From assembly GCA_900546495.1 (NCBI GenBank), contig URDN01000001.1, positions 117,065-181,064 of the forward strand: a stretch of DNA of 64,000 nucleotides. The letters are read 5' to 3'. The translations under genes were made by a program, and so were the position numbers. This document shows positions 9,081 to 18,840 of the stretch, in pieces (within the stretch, counting starts at the first letter, position 1; every line of letters begins with the position of its first letter). Below the pieces are notes generated by a model, which made no database searches, was not told the origin of the DNA, and was given only the letters and a program-made list of their open reading frames with translations. Source of the DNA: an uncultured Lachnospiraceae bacterium. GTDB lineage: Bacteria; Bacillota; Clostridia; Lachnospirales; Lachnospiraceae.

Positions 9081-9161
9081 CGTTTCGTCCTTCCTTTCTA
9101 TAAATATGGGAAAAAGCTCTATTCCCCTTAGAATAAAGCTATCTCTTCCCTATATAGAATC

Positions 9162-9252
9162 AATGTAGGTTCAAATTATGGGATAGGATAATTTTGGTTT
9201 TTATTTTTGGTTGAAGGATCGTAAAAATCCCTTCGTTTTGAACTTACATGCT
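9162..9252. repeat. Inverted-repeat segment in the etfA-bcd gap
   Basis: ATGTAGGTTCAAA near 9165 pairs with TTTGAACTTACAT near 9238 (one G-U), enclosing about 60 A+T-rich bases with an inner GAAGG/CCTTC hairpin. It fills about half of the 199-base gap between etfA and bcd. The rest of the gap holds a GGAATAGAGCT/AGCTTTATTC near-repeat and the bcd ribosome site (GAAAGGAAGG). It may be a small mobile repeat or a structured leader of bcd. Confidence 0.45.
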
Positions 9253-9279
9253 ATATATCAAAATACTATCGTATCTCTG

Positions 9280-10284
9280 TTACATACGTGCTTTTTTGAT
9301 TTCCTCTGTCAGCACCGGCAATACCTCAAATAGATCACCGACGATACCGTAATCTGCAATATCAAAAATCGGAGCATCCGGATCTTTGTTAATGGCAACG
9401 ATACAGTCAGAACCACTCATACCTGCAAGGTGCTGGATTGCGCCTGAGATACCGCATGCGATATATAATTTCGGAGCAACCGTCTTACCTGTCTGTCCAA
9501 CCTGATGTGCATGAGGGATCCATCCGGAATCAACGGCTGCTCGGGAAGCACCCACCGTTGCGCCAAGTACCTGAGCCAGTTCTCTGACCGGTGCGAATCC
9601 TTCCGGACCACCGACACCACGTCCACCGGATACAATGATCTCGGCCTCTTCCAGATTTATCTGCTCACTTCCCATATCTTTGATGATCTCTAATACTTTT
9701 GTACGGATCTGCTCTGCAGATACAGAAATATCTTCTTTGATGATCTCAGCGTTCGCTGCTACCGGCTCACTCTTTTTAAATACACCCGGACGAACAGTAC
9801 CAAGCTGTGGACGATGCTCCGGACAAAGGATAGTTGCCATCAGGTTTCCGCCAAATGCAGGTCTTGTCCATGCTACATTTCCGCTCTCTGCATCAATATC
9901 AAGTGCTGTACAGTCTGCAGTCAGACCTGTTTTTAAACGGCAAGCCAGACGAGGTCCGAGATCACGTCCATTGTTTGTTGCGCCGATCAGCATACTTGTC
10001 GGACCGTATTTCTCGATCAGTGCTTTTAATACGATTACATATGCATCGGTTGTATAATGTTCAAATTCAGCGCCATCTACAACTAATACTTTATCTGCGC
10101 CATGTTCTGCTGCTGTGTTTACGGCAGCATCTGTATTGTGTCCAATGACAACTGCAACCAAAGCTCCGCCCTGTTTTGCTGCCATCTCTTTACCAGGTGT
10201 TAAAAGTTCGATACCTACATTTTTTGCAGTACCGTCCTCATTTGTTTCGACAAATACCCAAAGGTCTTTTGTTAATGCTTCCAT
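9280..10284 (-). CDS. etfA: Electron transfer flavoprotein alpha subunit
   Basis: The 334-residue protein has the N-terminal nucleotide-binding-like domain and a C-terminal FAD domain. The FAD motifs [20 protein letters not shown] (near 210), [22 protein letters not shown] (in two parts, near 255) and [12 protein letters not shown] are intact, as is the final [19 protein letters not shown]. It is encoded 14 bases after etfB and upstream of bcd. This is the expected partner set for butyryl-CoA dehydrogenase and, by family knowledge, for flavin-based electron bifurcation between NADH, crotonyl-CoA and ferredoxin. Confidence 0.94.
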   Translation of the reverse strand: MEALTKDLWVFVETNEDGTAKNVGIELLTPGKEMAAKQGGALVAVVIGHNTDAAVNTAAEHGADKVLVVDGAEFEHYTTDAYVIVLKALIEKYGPTSMLIGATNNGRDLGPRLACRLKTGLTADCTALDIDAESGNVAWTRPAFGGNLMATILCPEHRPQLGTVRPGVFKKSEPVAANAEIIKEDISVSAEQIRTKVLEIIKDMGSEQINLEEAEIIVSGGRGVGGPEGFAPVRELAQVLGATVGASRAAVDSGWIPHAHQVGQTGKTVAPKLYIACGISGAIQHLAGMSGSDCIVAINKDPDAPIFDIADYGIVGDLFEVLPVLTEEIKKARM

Positions 10285-10298
10285 CTCTCCTTACCTCC

Positions 10299-11102
10299 TT
10301 ACAGAACTTTTGCATCGCTTAATAATTCAAACAGTTTCTTTGCAGAATCTTCATTCGTTTCTTCCTGAATTTTAATTCCGCCTGTTTTCTTCTGCGGAAC
10401 GAAGGTTTTCTTAACTTTCGTCGGAGATCCTTTTAAGCCTGCCTGTGTCAGATCGATTGTGCTGAGATCTGCTGCTGTTAATGTCGGGATTTCTGCTCTG
10501 TTTGCTGCCATTTTTCTCTTGATGGTCGGATATCTCGGATCAAAAGATGGTTTTGTATAAGTGATCACACAAGGTGTCTGGATTTCGATCATCTCCACGC
10601 CATCTTCGGTCTCTTTCTTGATGGTCAGTGTATTCTCTGCTGCTTCTGCTTCCAGTGCGTATGTAACCTGCGGATAATCAAGGTGTTCTGCAAGCTCCGG
10701 ACCAACCTGTGCGGTATCTCCGTCAATCGCCTGTTTTCCACAGAAGATTGCGTCAAACTTGCCTTCCAGCTCTTCGATTTTCTTTACTGCGTTGCTGATG
10801 ATATAACTGGTTGCCAGTGTGTCAGAACCACCAAATGCACGATCAGAGATAAGATATGCTTTGTCTGCTGCAATACCGATGCACTCTTTTAATGCTGCTT
10901 TTGCCTGCTCCGGTCCCATACTCATAACAACGATTTTTGTATCCGGATCTTTGTCTTTGATGCGGGCTGCTGCTTCCAGTGCGTATCCGTCAAACGGATT
11001 TACGATGGATGGTACACCTGCACGAATCAGTGTATTTGTAACCGGATCAATTTTGATTTCTGTGGTATCTGGTACCTGTTTGATACATACTAAGATGTTC
11101 AT
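10299..11102 (-). CDS. etfB: Electron transfer flavoprotein beta subunit
   Basis: The 267-residue EtfB begins MNILVCIKQVPDTTEIKIDP and contains FCGKQAIDGDTAQVGPELAE near 125, the conserved nucleotide-binding loop of the family. TSYIISNAVKK and PSFDPRYPTIKRKMAANRAE are also typical. First gene of the etfB-etfA-bcd unit, with a strong ribosome site (AAGGAGGAAAC) and a leader of about 250 bases that has a palindromic site in its distal part. Confidence 0.94.
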   Translation of the reverse strand: MNILVCIKQVPDTTEIKIDPVTNTLIRAGVPSIVNPFDGYALEAAARIKDKDPDTKIVVMSMGPEQAKAALKECIGIAADKAYLISDRAFGGSDTLATSYIISNAVKKIEELEGKFDAIFCGKQAIDGDTAQVGPELAEHLDYPQVTYALEAEAAENTLTIKKETEDGVEMIEIQTPCVITYTKPSFDPRYPTIKRKMAANRAEIPTLTAADLSTIDLTQAGLKGSPTKVKKTFVPQKKTGGIKIQEETNEDSAKKLFELLSDAKVL

Positions 11103-11351
11103 TTATGTTTCCTCCTTAACATTGATAGCCTTCTGCCTTTTTCGATATCAGCAAGGCTAAAACTGCACTCCGCTTTTGTATTGAGTTGATATTATTGGAA
11201 ATGAGGGGGCGGTATGTTTAACTTACTTTCAGAGGAAGAGGGGTGCAGCCTTAACCTCACTGATAGCAAAAACATTTCAGCTTTTTGTTCTTCCTTGTGA
11301 CTCTATTATCACCCACAATTACATTTCGGTAAAATATGTAAACAAAATGAG
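11103..11351 (-). promoter_or_regulatory. Leader/promoter region of etfB-etfA-bcd
   Basis: A 249-base gene-free stretch. A palindrome TTACAT-N11-ATGTAA lies at 11319-11341, possibly an operator, though I cannot name its regulator. Close to etfB, TAGCCTT and AAGGCTA form a stem in the leader just before the ribosome site. I recognise no known riboswitch class. Confidence 0.4.
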
Positions 11352-12419
11352 CTAATAGGTAAAACTTATATCCTTAATAAACCGGTTTCTTCTCCAGGGA
11401 TACGGCATCCCTCCCTGCTTGTGATCTGGCGTATAATACACATAGACATCTCCTTTTAATTCCCGGCAAATCTTACCGCGATAGCGCAGATAATCCAGAT
11501 GAGACAGACATTCCCCGACTGCGTACCAGCGCTGTATGATCGGGAAATCTTTCCAGGATGCTTTTTCCTGATGTTTTGGCACCCGGATATTCCACTTCAT
11601 ATAACCGGTGATCTCATAAGCAGAAAGTCCCGGATGTTCTTTTACAATATTCTCTGTTTCCTGCAGGCGGATTTTGTGATGCTCCAGCAATGCCAGGATT
11701 CGCTCTCTGTAATTACCGCTGCTGCGATGTCCCGGCAAAGCCAGTTCTACCGGAAAATCAAGCATCCGTTTCAGATTATCCAGATATTCTCCCAGCGCAT
11801 CTTTTGGATCTTCAAAAGCCGTAATATTCGGTGTAATATCAAACAAAATATGATCTCCGGTAAACATGATCTTTTCCGATTCCAGCCAGAGCATGGACTG
11901 CCCCGGCGTATGTCCCGGTGTCGCAATCACGCGAAGCGTATAATCACCATAGGTAAACATCTGTCCGTCCTTTACCGGTTTGAACCGGTCATCCATGGTC
12001 TGGAGAGAAGACAGTTTTGCCGGATTGGTTCTCTGGATCTCAAGTGCGATTTCCTCCGGCATTCCTTCTGACACATAACGTGCCCTGGTTCTTACACCGT
12101 TTGTTCCGTCCAGCACTTCTTTCAGAAATGCAAGATCTTTCTCATGCATGAATATCCGGCTGTCCGGACCTGCGATTTCCATCACCATGCCGGTGTGGTC
12201 GGAATGTACATGGGTCAGGAAAATATCCAACCGGTCAGAAGAACTTCCCAACTGTTTCAGTGCATCCTTCATGATCGTAATACATTCCTCTCTGCGGTAT
12301 CCCGTATCAATCAGCAGATCCCGGTCCGTTCCGCGGATCAGATAACTGTTAATTTCCTTTAGCGGACTTCCTTTCAGCGGAATCCCGATCCGATAAATAT
12401 TTTCCCTGATTTTTTCCAT
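11352..12419 (-). CDS. MBL-fold metallo-hydrolase (glyoxalase II-like)
   Basis: A 355-residue metallo-beta-lactamase fold enzyme. The dinuclear metal motif LTHVHSDHTGMV sits near residue 70, followed by ATPGHTPGQSMLW near 165, ITGD-type FTGDHILFD near 185 and LPGHRSSG near 230. A C-terminal winged-helix-like region of about 110 residues (with EITGYMKWNIRVPKHQEKA) resembles proteins annotated as LACTB2-like. It lies 6 bases downstream of the MATE gene and is co-transcribed with it, divergent from LysR1. The substrate (thioester, lactone or other ester) is unknown. Confidence 0.82.
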   Translation of the reverse strand: MEKIRENIYRIGIPLKGSPLKEINSYLIRGTDRDLLIDTGYRREECITIMKDALKQLGSSSDRLDIFLTHVHSDHTGMVMEIAGPDSRIFMHEKDLAFLKEVLDGTNGVRTRARYVSEGMPEEIALEIQRTNPAKLSSLQTMDDRFKPVKDGQMFTYGDYTLRVIATPGHTPGQSMLWLESEKIMFTGDHILFDITPNITAFEDPKDALGEYLDNLKRMLDFPVELALPGHRSSGNYRERILALLEHHKIRLQETENIVKEHPGLSAYEITGYMKWNIRVPKHQEKASWKDFPIIQRWYAVGECLSHLDYLRYRGKICRELKGDVYVYYTPDHKQGGMPYPWRRNRFIKDISFTY

Positions 12420-12425
12420 AATAGT

Positions 12426-13823
12426 TCATTCCCTTCTGTTTTCTCTCTGTATTCTGTCTTTTTCCATGCGATCCAGCCGATGAAAATAAGCGATCAAAAA
12501 TGGGACGGCCGAAACTCCCGCCAGGATAAAGGCAACTGCCTGCGCTTCCTGAACACCTGCAAGACCACGCAGTTTACTTAAGATCAATAATACCGGTATA
12601 AAATAGATACCGCTTCTCATCGCTGACAGGATCGTTGCGGACAATTTCTGACCGGTACTCTGCAAAAGCATCTCCGTACAGGAACAGATCGGTACAAAAA
12701 GCAGTGCCACTGACTGCCAGCGTAATGTTCGGCTTCCCATTGCAATGACGGTACTGTCATCCCTGAAAAGTGCCAGCACCGGTTCTGTCTTCCACAGCAA
12801 TACGACTACAAACGCTGCTGTAATACACTCTGCCACCACAGTGGTAAAACGATACGCTTCTTTTACTCTTTTATATTTGCCGGCTCCGTAATTGATGGCT
12901 GATACCGGCTGAAAACCATGCCCGATTCCAGTGGATACCGCAATGACAAAAAATACAATACGTGACACAATACTCATTGCCGCTACTGCTTCATCCCCAT
13001 ATACAGCCGCCTGCACATTTAAAATAACAGTGGTGATGCTGCCAAAGGACTGCCTTACCAGACTTGGAAAACCGCTTTCCATAATTTCAAGTCCCGGTTT
13101 CCGTTTAAATGACAGCGCCGATAAGGATAATTTACTGATAGTTCTTCCGGATAAAAACATCCACAGCAAAATCACAAAACTGATGATCTGGCAGAGAAAC
13201 GTTGATAATCCGGCTCCTCCAATTTCCATATGAAGCACATTCATAAAAAATGCATCTCCCACAATATTCAAAATTGCACCGGAGAGCATGCCAACCGCTC
13301 CCAGAGATGCTTTTCCCTCATAGCGAAGAACCACATTCATCGTAATGGAGGATGTCATGGCCGGACAGGACGCCAGAATATAAGTAATATATATATCAGC
13401 ATACGGTTTGATCGTCGGCGTACTGCCAAGAAAAACCGTCAGTTCATCTCGAAAAATCAGGCCAAATACAGTGATCAGGCAGCCCGCCAGAAAAGAAAAA
13501 ACAATTCCTGTGGTAGCCGTCCGGTTTACCTGTACAAATTTCTGTTCTCCGATATAGCGCGCCGCCATGCTGCCAGCACCCTGTCCGAACATAAAACCAA
13601 AGGCCTGGATGATCGCCATAAACCCGAATACGATTCCAACCGCTCCACTGGCACTGTTGCCCAGCTGACTGACAAATGCCGTATCCGCAAGGTTGTAAAT
13701 ATTCGTTATGATCATAATAACGATACTTGGAATTGCCAGGTGTGTGACCAGTCGGCGAACCGGTGCATGGGTCATTTCTTCCACATTGTTCTTTTTTGCC
13801 TGTACGCTCTGTTCTCTTCTCAC
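12426..13823 (-). CDS. MATE-family multidrug/metabolite efflux transporter
   Basis: The 465-residue, about twelve-helix protein has MATE features: PSIVIMIITNIYNLADTAFV near 30, FGQGAGSMAARYIG near 80 and GFPSLVRQSFGSI in the second half. Cation-driven export of organic compounds is the family role. It is transcribed divergently from LysR1 across a shared 207-base intergenic region and is followed directly by the metallo-hydrolase, suggesting LysR1 may control both. Confidence 0.88.
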   Translation of the reverse strand: MRREQSVQAKKNNVEEMTHAPVRRLVTHLAIPSIVIMIITNIYNLADTAFVSQLGNSASGAVGIVFGFMAIIQAFGFMFGQGAGSMAARYIGEQKFVQVNRTATTGIVFSFLAGCLITVFGLIFRDELTVFLGSTPTIKPYADIYITYILASCPAMTSSITMNVVLRYEGKASLGAVGMLSGAILNIVGDAFFMNVLHMEIGGAGLSTFLCQIISFVILLWMFLSGRTISKLSLSALSFKRKPGLEIMESGFPSLVRQSFGSITTVILNVQAAVYGDEAVAAMSIVSRIVFFVIAVSTGIGHGFQPVSAINYGAGKYKRVKEAYRFTTVVAECITAAFVVVLLWKTEPVLALFRDDSTVIAMGSRTLRWQSVALLFVPICSCTEMLLQSTGQKLSATILSAMRSGIYFIPVLLILSKLRGLAGVQEAQAVAFILAGVSAVPFLIAYFHRLDRMEKDRIQRENRRE

Positions 13824-13884
13824 ATAATCCTCCCCTTCTATAAAGTAACTTTGTTACAATCATTGTTTCATTCCGTTTTTTAAA

Positions 13885-13955
13885 TGTCCAATTTGAATCC
13901 GCAATACAGCCATAGGCATTGGTTAATAATGCCGGTTTTTTCTACTTGCCAATTT
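13885..13955. promoter_or_regulatory. Candidate LysR1 operator region (repeated CCAATTT)
   Basis: The MATE/LysR1 divergent intergenic region holds TGTCCAATTT at 13885-13894 and TTGCCAATTT at 13946-13955. Both decamers also occur in the LysR2 intergenic region at 23633-23642 and (reverse orientation) 23677-23686. The shared pair between the two paralogous regulators suggests LysR binding sites or autoregulation. Confidence 0.45.
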
Positions 13956-14030
13956 TTCAAATATAGATAAAATATAAGTAAAGGTATTTTTACAACGGTT
14001 AACTATAAATGTACAAAGGAGGAAATGATT

Positions 14031-14939
14031 ATGAATATTGAAGATTTCCGCTATATTTCAACCATAGCAAAACTGGGAAAATTCAGTGCTGCCTCAGATA
14101 AGCTTTTCATATCACAGCCGGCACTCAGTCAGCGTGTGAAATATATTGAAAAAGAATATCATATTACAATTTTCACCCGTTCCGCAAATGGTGTAAAATT
14201 AACAGAAGACGGTGCCTGCTTTGTGAGATTTGCCGATGAGATCCTTTACAGTGAAGCCTGTCTGCGCAAACAATTAGAAGACCGCAAGCAAAAAGAGATT
14301 CAGCTGATCCGGATCGGAACTTCACAGTTGATCAACACTTATATTTTTGACTTGCTCATCGACACCTTTCAGAAAACATATCCCAATATCAAACTGGACA
14401 TTATCACAGATACCTCGGTTCCTTTGCAGAAAATGCTGCTTCTCGGTTCTCTGGATCTGGCGGTCATCCATGCAGTCAACGAACCGTACAATGTCATCAA
14501 TTACAAAACGATCTGCGCAGACCAGCTTGTATTGGTACCTGCTGTCAACAGCTCACTGGAATCAAAGATCAAAGCACTTGGCTCTCATATCTATGATCCG
14601 ATTCCGCTGTCTCTGCTACAGGGAGAAACATTTGCACTTCCACCAAGGAAGCAGTTTCTCAGCACGATTCTGGCAGATAATCTGGCTGAAGAAAATATCT
14701 CACTGAATGTGCAGTGCTACTCTGAACATTACGATTTTCTGTACAAAACAGCAAAAAAAGGAACAGCATCCACCGTCCTGCTGGACAGCTACTTTCATCC
14801 GGATAACGATTATATTCCGTACTATTACATGGATGCACCAAACATGTCTTTTCCCATCCAGATCTGCTACCGCAAAGATTCTCCGGTTTCTGCAGTCTGT
14901 GACGCTTTTACAGACCTGGTACTTGCACTGAATCTGTAA
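14031..14939 (+). CDS. LysR-type transcriptional regulator 1
   Basis: 302 residues from the ATG at 14031, which is 8 bases after AAGGAGG; the ATG at 14025 is too close to that site. The N-terminal winged HTH (MNIEDFRYISTIAKLGKF, LFISQPALSQRVKYIEKE) is followed by a linker helix and a periplasmic-binding-like effector domain. It is a paralogue of LysR2 at 23749 (both start MNI[ED]DFRYI[ST]TIA), which implies related effectors, probably an acid from the catabolic region. Its divergent neighbour is the MATE/metallo-hydrolase pair. Confidence 0.9.
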   Translation: MNIEDFRYISTIAKLGKFSAASDKLFISQPALSQRVKYIEKEYHITIFTRSANGVKLTEDGACFVRFADEILYSEACLRKQLEDRKQKEIQLIRIGTSQLINTYIFDLLIDTFQKTYPNIKLDIITDTSVPLQKMLLLGSLDLAVIHAVNEPYNVINYKTICADQLVLVPAVNSSLESKIKALGSHIYDPIPLSLLQGETFALPPRKQFLSTILADNLAEENISLNVQCYSEHYDFLYKTAKKGTASTVLLDSYFHPDNDYIPYYYMDAPNMSFPIQICYRKDSPVSAVCDAFTDLVLALNL

Positions 14940-15016
14940 ACGGCAGGCATTTGGACTATAATTATTTCCGATAAGGATATCATCAAAGCCTATGGCTATA
15001 TTTTCAGCAAAAATGT

Positions 15017-15022
15017 TATAAT
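15017..15022 (+). promoter_or_regulatory. Probable -10 element of the tetR-like gene
   Basis: TATAAT lies 54 bases before the GTG start. The -35 is poor (TGGCTA at 14993-14998, 18-base spacing), so this promoter may be weak or activator dependent. Confidence 0.4.
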
Positions 15023-15075
15023 GTACTACAATAAATACAATTACAAAAATCACATCATACAAAGGAGGAATCATC

Positions 15076-15702
15076 GTGGGGGACAATGCGAAAATCTGTC
15101 TGGAACAGGCAATTCTCGATCTGTGTGAAACAAAACATCTATCCAAGATCACTGTTACAGATGTACTGAAGGCTTCCGGTATAACCAAAAGCTGCTTTTA
15201 TTCAAACTTTCGTGATATTAATGATCTGTATCATTACATATACTGGGAAAGAATTGCCGCCTCAAGCTGGCCGGGACTAAATAAAAGTTATGATGATTAT
15301 TTAAGTGCCTGCATTATCATCAACCGCAAGATTAAAAATCGTTATGGCAAATTTTTCCTGCAGGCTATCGAATGTCATGGTCAGAACTGTCTGGAAGAAT
15401 TTATTCTGGAAAAAACCGTTGCTTTTGATTTTAATATGGCAAAACAATTTTATTCTGAGGATAAATATGACAGGCTTTTATTTGCGTGCCGTTTTTATGC
15501 CCACGGCTGGATTCATTCCAGATGTGACTGGATCCGCTCCGGTTATAAAATGCCGATCAAAGAATTTGCACAGCAGATCTGTGACAGTCGGTTCGCGCTT
15601 CTGACATGGCTAATGGGCGATAATGAAAAAGCCAAATCCATGCTGCAGTGTCCGGATCTGGCCATCATCTCCGACACATCCATTCATCGGGATTTTCATT
15701 AA
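15076..15702 (+). CDS. TetR/AcrR-family transcriptional regulator
   Basis: 208 residues from a GTG start 7 bases after AAAGGAGG. The N-terminal HTH covers about residues 5-55 (KITVTDVLKASGITKSCFYSNF followed by RDINDLYHYI), typical of TetR. The C-terminal helical ligand domain has no clear similarity I can name, but is close in layout to Firmicutes TetR_C_7-like regulators. It is alone between LysR1 and the convergent MFS gene of operon A, so operon A is a possible target. Confidence 0.8.
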   Translation: MGDNAKICLEQAILDLCETKHLSKITVTDVLKASGITKSCFYSNFRDINDLYHYIYWERIAASSWPGLNKSYDDYLSACIIINRKIKNRYGKFFLQAIECHGQNCLEEFILEKTVAFDFNMAKQFYSEDKYDRLLFACRFYAHGWIHSRCDWIRSGYKMPIKEFAQQICDSRFALLTWLMGDNEKAKSMLQCPDLAIISDTSIHRDFH

Positions 15703-15714
15703 ACTTTAAGACAT

Positions 15715-15769
15715 AAAAAGAACTCTGGTTCATCTTTGTGGGGAAATAAGATAAATCAGAGTTCTTTTT
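15715..15769. terminator. Bidirectional terminator between tetR-like gene and operon A
   Basis: AAAAAGAACTCTG (15715-15727) pairs with CAGAGTTCTTTTT (15757-15769), a 13-bp stem with A and T runs giving a U-tract on either strand. It serves the convergent TetR gene and the MFS gene, whose stop codon it touches. Confidence 0.85.
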
Positions 15770-17037
15770 TATTTCTTTTTATCAACTTTAATCAGTGTTA
15801 CCGGTGAAAAACATGCGATCACTGCGATGAGCAGCACGATAATTCCAACCAGCATATAAGATGTATGGTAGCCGCCCAGTGCCTGCGCAACAGCAAATAT
15901 CAGCATTGGTGAAACAAAACTGCCAAGTGTTCCGATGGTATTGAAGATTCCATTCAGGAAAGAAAAATTCTCTTTCCCGAAATAATTGGCTACCAACAAT
16001 GGAAACAATGTGCACAATGCACCAAAGCCACAACCTCCAAGCAGTACAGAAATACAGAAAGAACCATATCCTCCTGCGAAATGGAGCATCACACACTCTG
16101 CTGCCACCAGCCCCAATGCGAGCGCATTTATGTATTGCTGCTTTATATAACGATCCAGCAGTCCTACAGAGAAACGGCCCACAAGACTCGCTGCATTATA
16201 AAGAGTGATCAACAGTCCTGCCTGAAGCGCAGAAACGCCATGCTGTATGGCATACACGATCACATAACTTGTTACCGCCGCATTTGCAGCACGCCCGATA
16301 AATACCTGCACCGACACAATAGCAAACTGTTTCGTCCGGTAACAGTAACGGATCGGCGGTTCTTCCTGCTGGCTGATCTTTTTTTCCACCTGAGTCATCG
16401 GATGCGCTCTGGTCCACTGATAACCATCCCGGATCTCACCGATATCCTCCGGCTTATCTTTTAACATAAAAACTGCAACAATTATAACGATCATGTCCAT
16501 CGCAATAAAAACCAGCCAGCAGTACACTGCACCATAATCCAGCAGATAACTGACCAGCATCGGAAGTATAAAACCGCCGATGCCGCCAGCAGTAATAAGA
16601 ATAGACATTGGTACTGCTTTATTTCGGTCATACCAGGTATTGATCGCAGTCGATCCTGTCACAATGGCACACATGGAGGAGCTGATTCCGATTCCACCAA
16701 ACGCTGTCACATAAATACCCGAACTGACCGCAAAAAATGCTGTAAACACATAAGACACAATACCGATCGTCGCACCGACCACGATCGTAAAGCGGATTCC
16801 TTTCCGGCGGATCAGAATACTGGTTGGAATACTGATCAATGCCATGGACAGATAAAAAATACTTGTTGCCATGCCAATAACACTTTCACTCCAGCCCCGC
16901 TCTCCGACAATGTGTGTTGAGATAATGCTGGAGGCATAAGATCCTGGCGGGGCAGCCAGGAAATACACAAGCCATATACCGACTACAATCCATACCCCGT
17001 AAAACCTTTTGTTTTCTCTTACCTGTACTTCTGTCAC
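15769..17037 (-). CDS. MFS transporter (oxalate/formate antiporter or monocarboxylate type)
   Basis: The 422-residue, twelve-helix MFS protein begins KRFYGVWIVVGIWLVYFLAA and has ISSSMCAIVTGSTAINTWYD and ILITAGGIGGFILP, features of the OFA/monocarboxylate MFS branch that moves organic acids. It is the last gene of operon A, 30 bases after an SDR. It probably imports the operon substrate or exports a product. Confidence 0.82.
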   Translation of the reverse strand: MTEVQVRENKRFYGVWIVVGIWLVYFLAAPPGSYASSIISTHIVGERGWSESVIGMATSIFYLSMALISIPTSILIRRKGIRFTIVVGATIGIVSYVFTAFFAVSSGIYVTAFGGIGISSSMCAIVTGSTAINTWYDRNKAVPMSILITAGGIGGFILPMLVSYLLDYGAVYCWLVFIAMDMIVIIVAVFMLKDKPEDIGEIRDGYQWTRAHPMTQVEKKISQQEEPPIRYCYRTKQFAIVSVQVFIGRAANAAVTSYVIVYAIQHGVSALQAGLLITLYNAASLVGRFSVGLLDRYIKQQYINALALGLVAAECVMLHFAGGYGSFCISVLLGGCGFGALCTLFPLLVANYFGKENFSFLNGIFNTIGTLGSFVSPMLIFAVAQALGGYHTSYMLVGIIVLLIAVIACFSPVTLIKVDKKK

Positions 17038-17067
17038 TCTATCACTTTCTATCTCTCATTCCTGCTT

Positions 17068-17949
17068 CTATCTTACCGAATCACCCGGTCTGGTTGAGAA
17101 ATACCAGCCAAATGTCTCCGGAACCATTGTTTCTAATTCTTCCACTGTCCAGATTACTTCATTTCCTTTACGGATCAGTCCTAATGGGAGACGGTTTCTC
17201 GGATATAATCCAACATCACAGCCGGATACATAGAAGTACTCACCGGTCGGATCACATGCTTCGCTACACAGATATACCGTCATCGGAGCTGTCGGAGCCG
17301 GTCCTTCCGGAGCCGGTCTTGGTGTTCCATCATAAGCAACTTTGCTCTTCGGGAACATACCTGTTACTGCTGACGGAAGAATACAGTTTACTTTGATACC
17401 ATATTTTGCAAGCTCAAATCCCTGCTCTGCCACAAGTCCCATAACACCGCCTTTGCTTGCGCTGTATGCTGCGGAATGTGCTCCGCCAAATGCTGCTCTG
17501 GAAGCAAATGCAACGATTCTTCCATATCCTTTTTCTTTCATAATAGGTACTGCATGATGCATCAGTGCAAACATGGATGTAGTATTGATATTGCAGATTT
17601 TCTGGAATAATTCCACCGACATATCCTCGATTGGCATCGGACCTGTTGTCGCCCCCGCTACCATACATAAGATATCAACGGTTCCAAATGTATCAACTGC
17701 CAGTTTTACCAGTTTTTCGCCGGTAGCCGGATCGGCCAGATCATCATTGCTGGCAACTGCTTCAAATCCCATGGCACGAATCTCTTCTGCTACAATATCA
17801 GCACACATTTTTCCCGGCTGTTCCTTGGAAGCTGCCACGTCATTGACAACAACCTTCGCGCCTTCTTTTGCCAGCAAATGTGCTGCTGCTCTTCCCATTC
17901 CGTTACCACCACCGGTAACAATAGCGACTCTTCCTTTGCAAGAATCCAT
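17068..17949 (-). CDS. Short-chain dehydrogenase/reductase (SDR) 1
   Basis: The 293-residue classical SDR has the cofactor loop TGGGNGMGRAAAH (residue 12 on) and active site S (VAFASRAAF) with YSASKGG near 165. An Asp after beta2 (VVVNDVAAS) favours NAD+ over NADP+. The C-terminal extension of about 50 residues (PETFGWYFSTRPGDSVR) exceeds a typical 250-residue SDR and recalls the dehydrogenase part of MFE-2/carveol-dehydrogenase-like enzymes. The likely role is oxidation of a ring or side-chain hydroxyl in the operon A pathway. Confidence 0.82.
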   Translation of the reverse strand: MDSCKGRVAIVTGGGNGMGRAAAHLLAKEGAKVVVNDVAASKEQPGKMCADIVAEEIRAMGFEAVASNDDLADPATGEKLVKLAVDTFGTVDILCMVAGATTGPMPIEDMSVELFQKICNINTTSMFALMHHAVPIMKEKGYGRIVAFASRAAFGGAHSAAYSASKGGVMGLVAEQGFELAKYGIKVNCILPSAVTGMFPKSKVAYDGTPRPAPEGPAPTAPMTVYLCSEACDPTGEYFYVSGCDVGLYPRNRLPLGLIRKGNEVIWTVEELETMVPETFGWYFSTRPGDSVR

Positions 17950-18026
17950 AATAACCTTCCTCCTGTTCTATAAAATCGCTCAGAGATCACGGAAGACCTC
18001 TGAGCAACTATTTTTTGTTCATACAA

Positions 18027-18803
18027 TTAGTGAATTGCGATCAGTCCACCATCAATCAGTAATGATGTTCCATCCATGTAGTCAGATGCATCGGAAGCCA
18101 TAAAGATACACGGTCCGATCAGGTCTCTGTCATTTCCGATTCTTCTTGCCGGAATCTTATCTCCAAGATGTGCTCTCTTCTCAGGATCCATGCTGTTTAA
18201 GATCTCTGTTCCGAAATATCCAGGACAAAGTACATTTACATTAATACCACGGCTTGCTACGTTCTCAGCCATACCTTTTGCCATATTTAAAATCGCACCT
18301 TTTGAAGTTGCGTATGCAGAAATATTATGTCCGGCTGAGAAACATCCCGAGGAACCAATCAGAATGATTTTACCTTTACAGGTTCTGTTTTCCTGAGCCA
18401 GCATTGTCTGAATTGCAAGCTGTGCCATTTTATAACAATGCCATACATTCAGTTTCTGTAAACGTTCAAACTCCTCAAACGGGAACTCTTCGATGGAATG
18501 TCTGTACTGGATACCTGCACATGGAACCATGATATCAACCACGCCGCCTAATTTCTCCAGTGCTTCTTTGTATGCTCTGTCACACTGATCCATATCAGTC
18601 AGATCAGCAACAACTGCATATGCTTTATAACCTTTTGCTACATTCTCAGCAACTGTCTGCTCCAGTCTTGTCTTGTTACTTCCGATAAACACTACTTCAC
18701 ATCCTGCTTCACAGTATGCCTCTGCAATCTGTTTTCCAAGCCCTCTTGTACCTCCGGTTACGATTGCTTTTCTTCCGGAAATATCAAATACACTGTTTAC
18801 CAT
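18027..18803 (-). CDS. Short-chain dehydrogenase/reductase (SDR) 2
   Basis: The 258-residue classical SDR has the cofactor loop TGGTRGLGKQIAE near 17, CAGIQYR near 95, catalytic Ser in LIGSSGCFSAGHN and YATSKGA near 165, and a final IDGGLIAIH. It is close to SDR 3 of operon B (same NISAY[AS][TS]SKGA block and terminal AIH), so operons A and B carry paralogous steps. The KduD/2-deoxygluconate-dehydrogenase-like look points to a polyol or cyclic hydroxy acid, but the substrate is not known. Confidence 0.85.
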   Translation of the reverse strand: MVNSVFDISGRKAIVTGGTRGLGKQIAEAYCEAGCEVVFIGSNKTRLEQTVAENVAKGYKAYAVVADLTDMDQCDRAYKEALEKLGGVVDIMVPCAGIQYRHSIEEFPFEEFERLQKLNVWHCYKMAQLAIQTMLAQENRTCKGKIILIGSSGCFSAGHNISAYATSKGAILNMAKGMAENVASRGINVNVLCPGYFGTEILNSMDPEKRAHLGDKIPARRIGNDRDLIGPCIFMASDASDYMDGTSLLIDGGLIAIH

Positions 18804-18840
18804 TCTTCTCCTCCTATTTTATATCACACTTTGTGTTTTC

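Noticed and set aside
13860..14030. A tRNA or small RNA gene in the MATE/LysR1 gap
   Set aside because: No cloverleaf or strong hairpin with a U-run was found; only promoter-like A+T-rich sequence.
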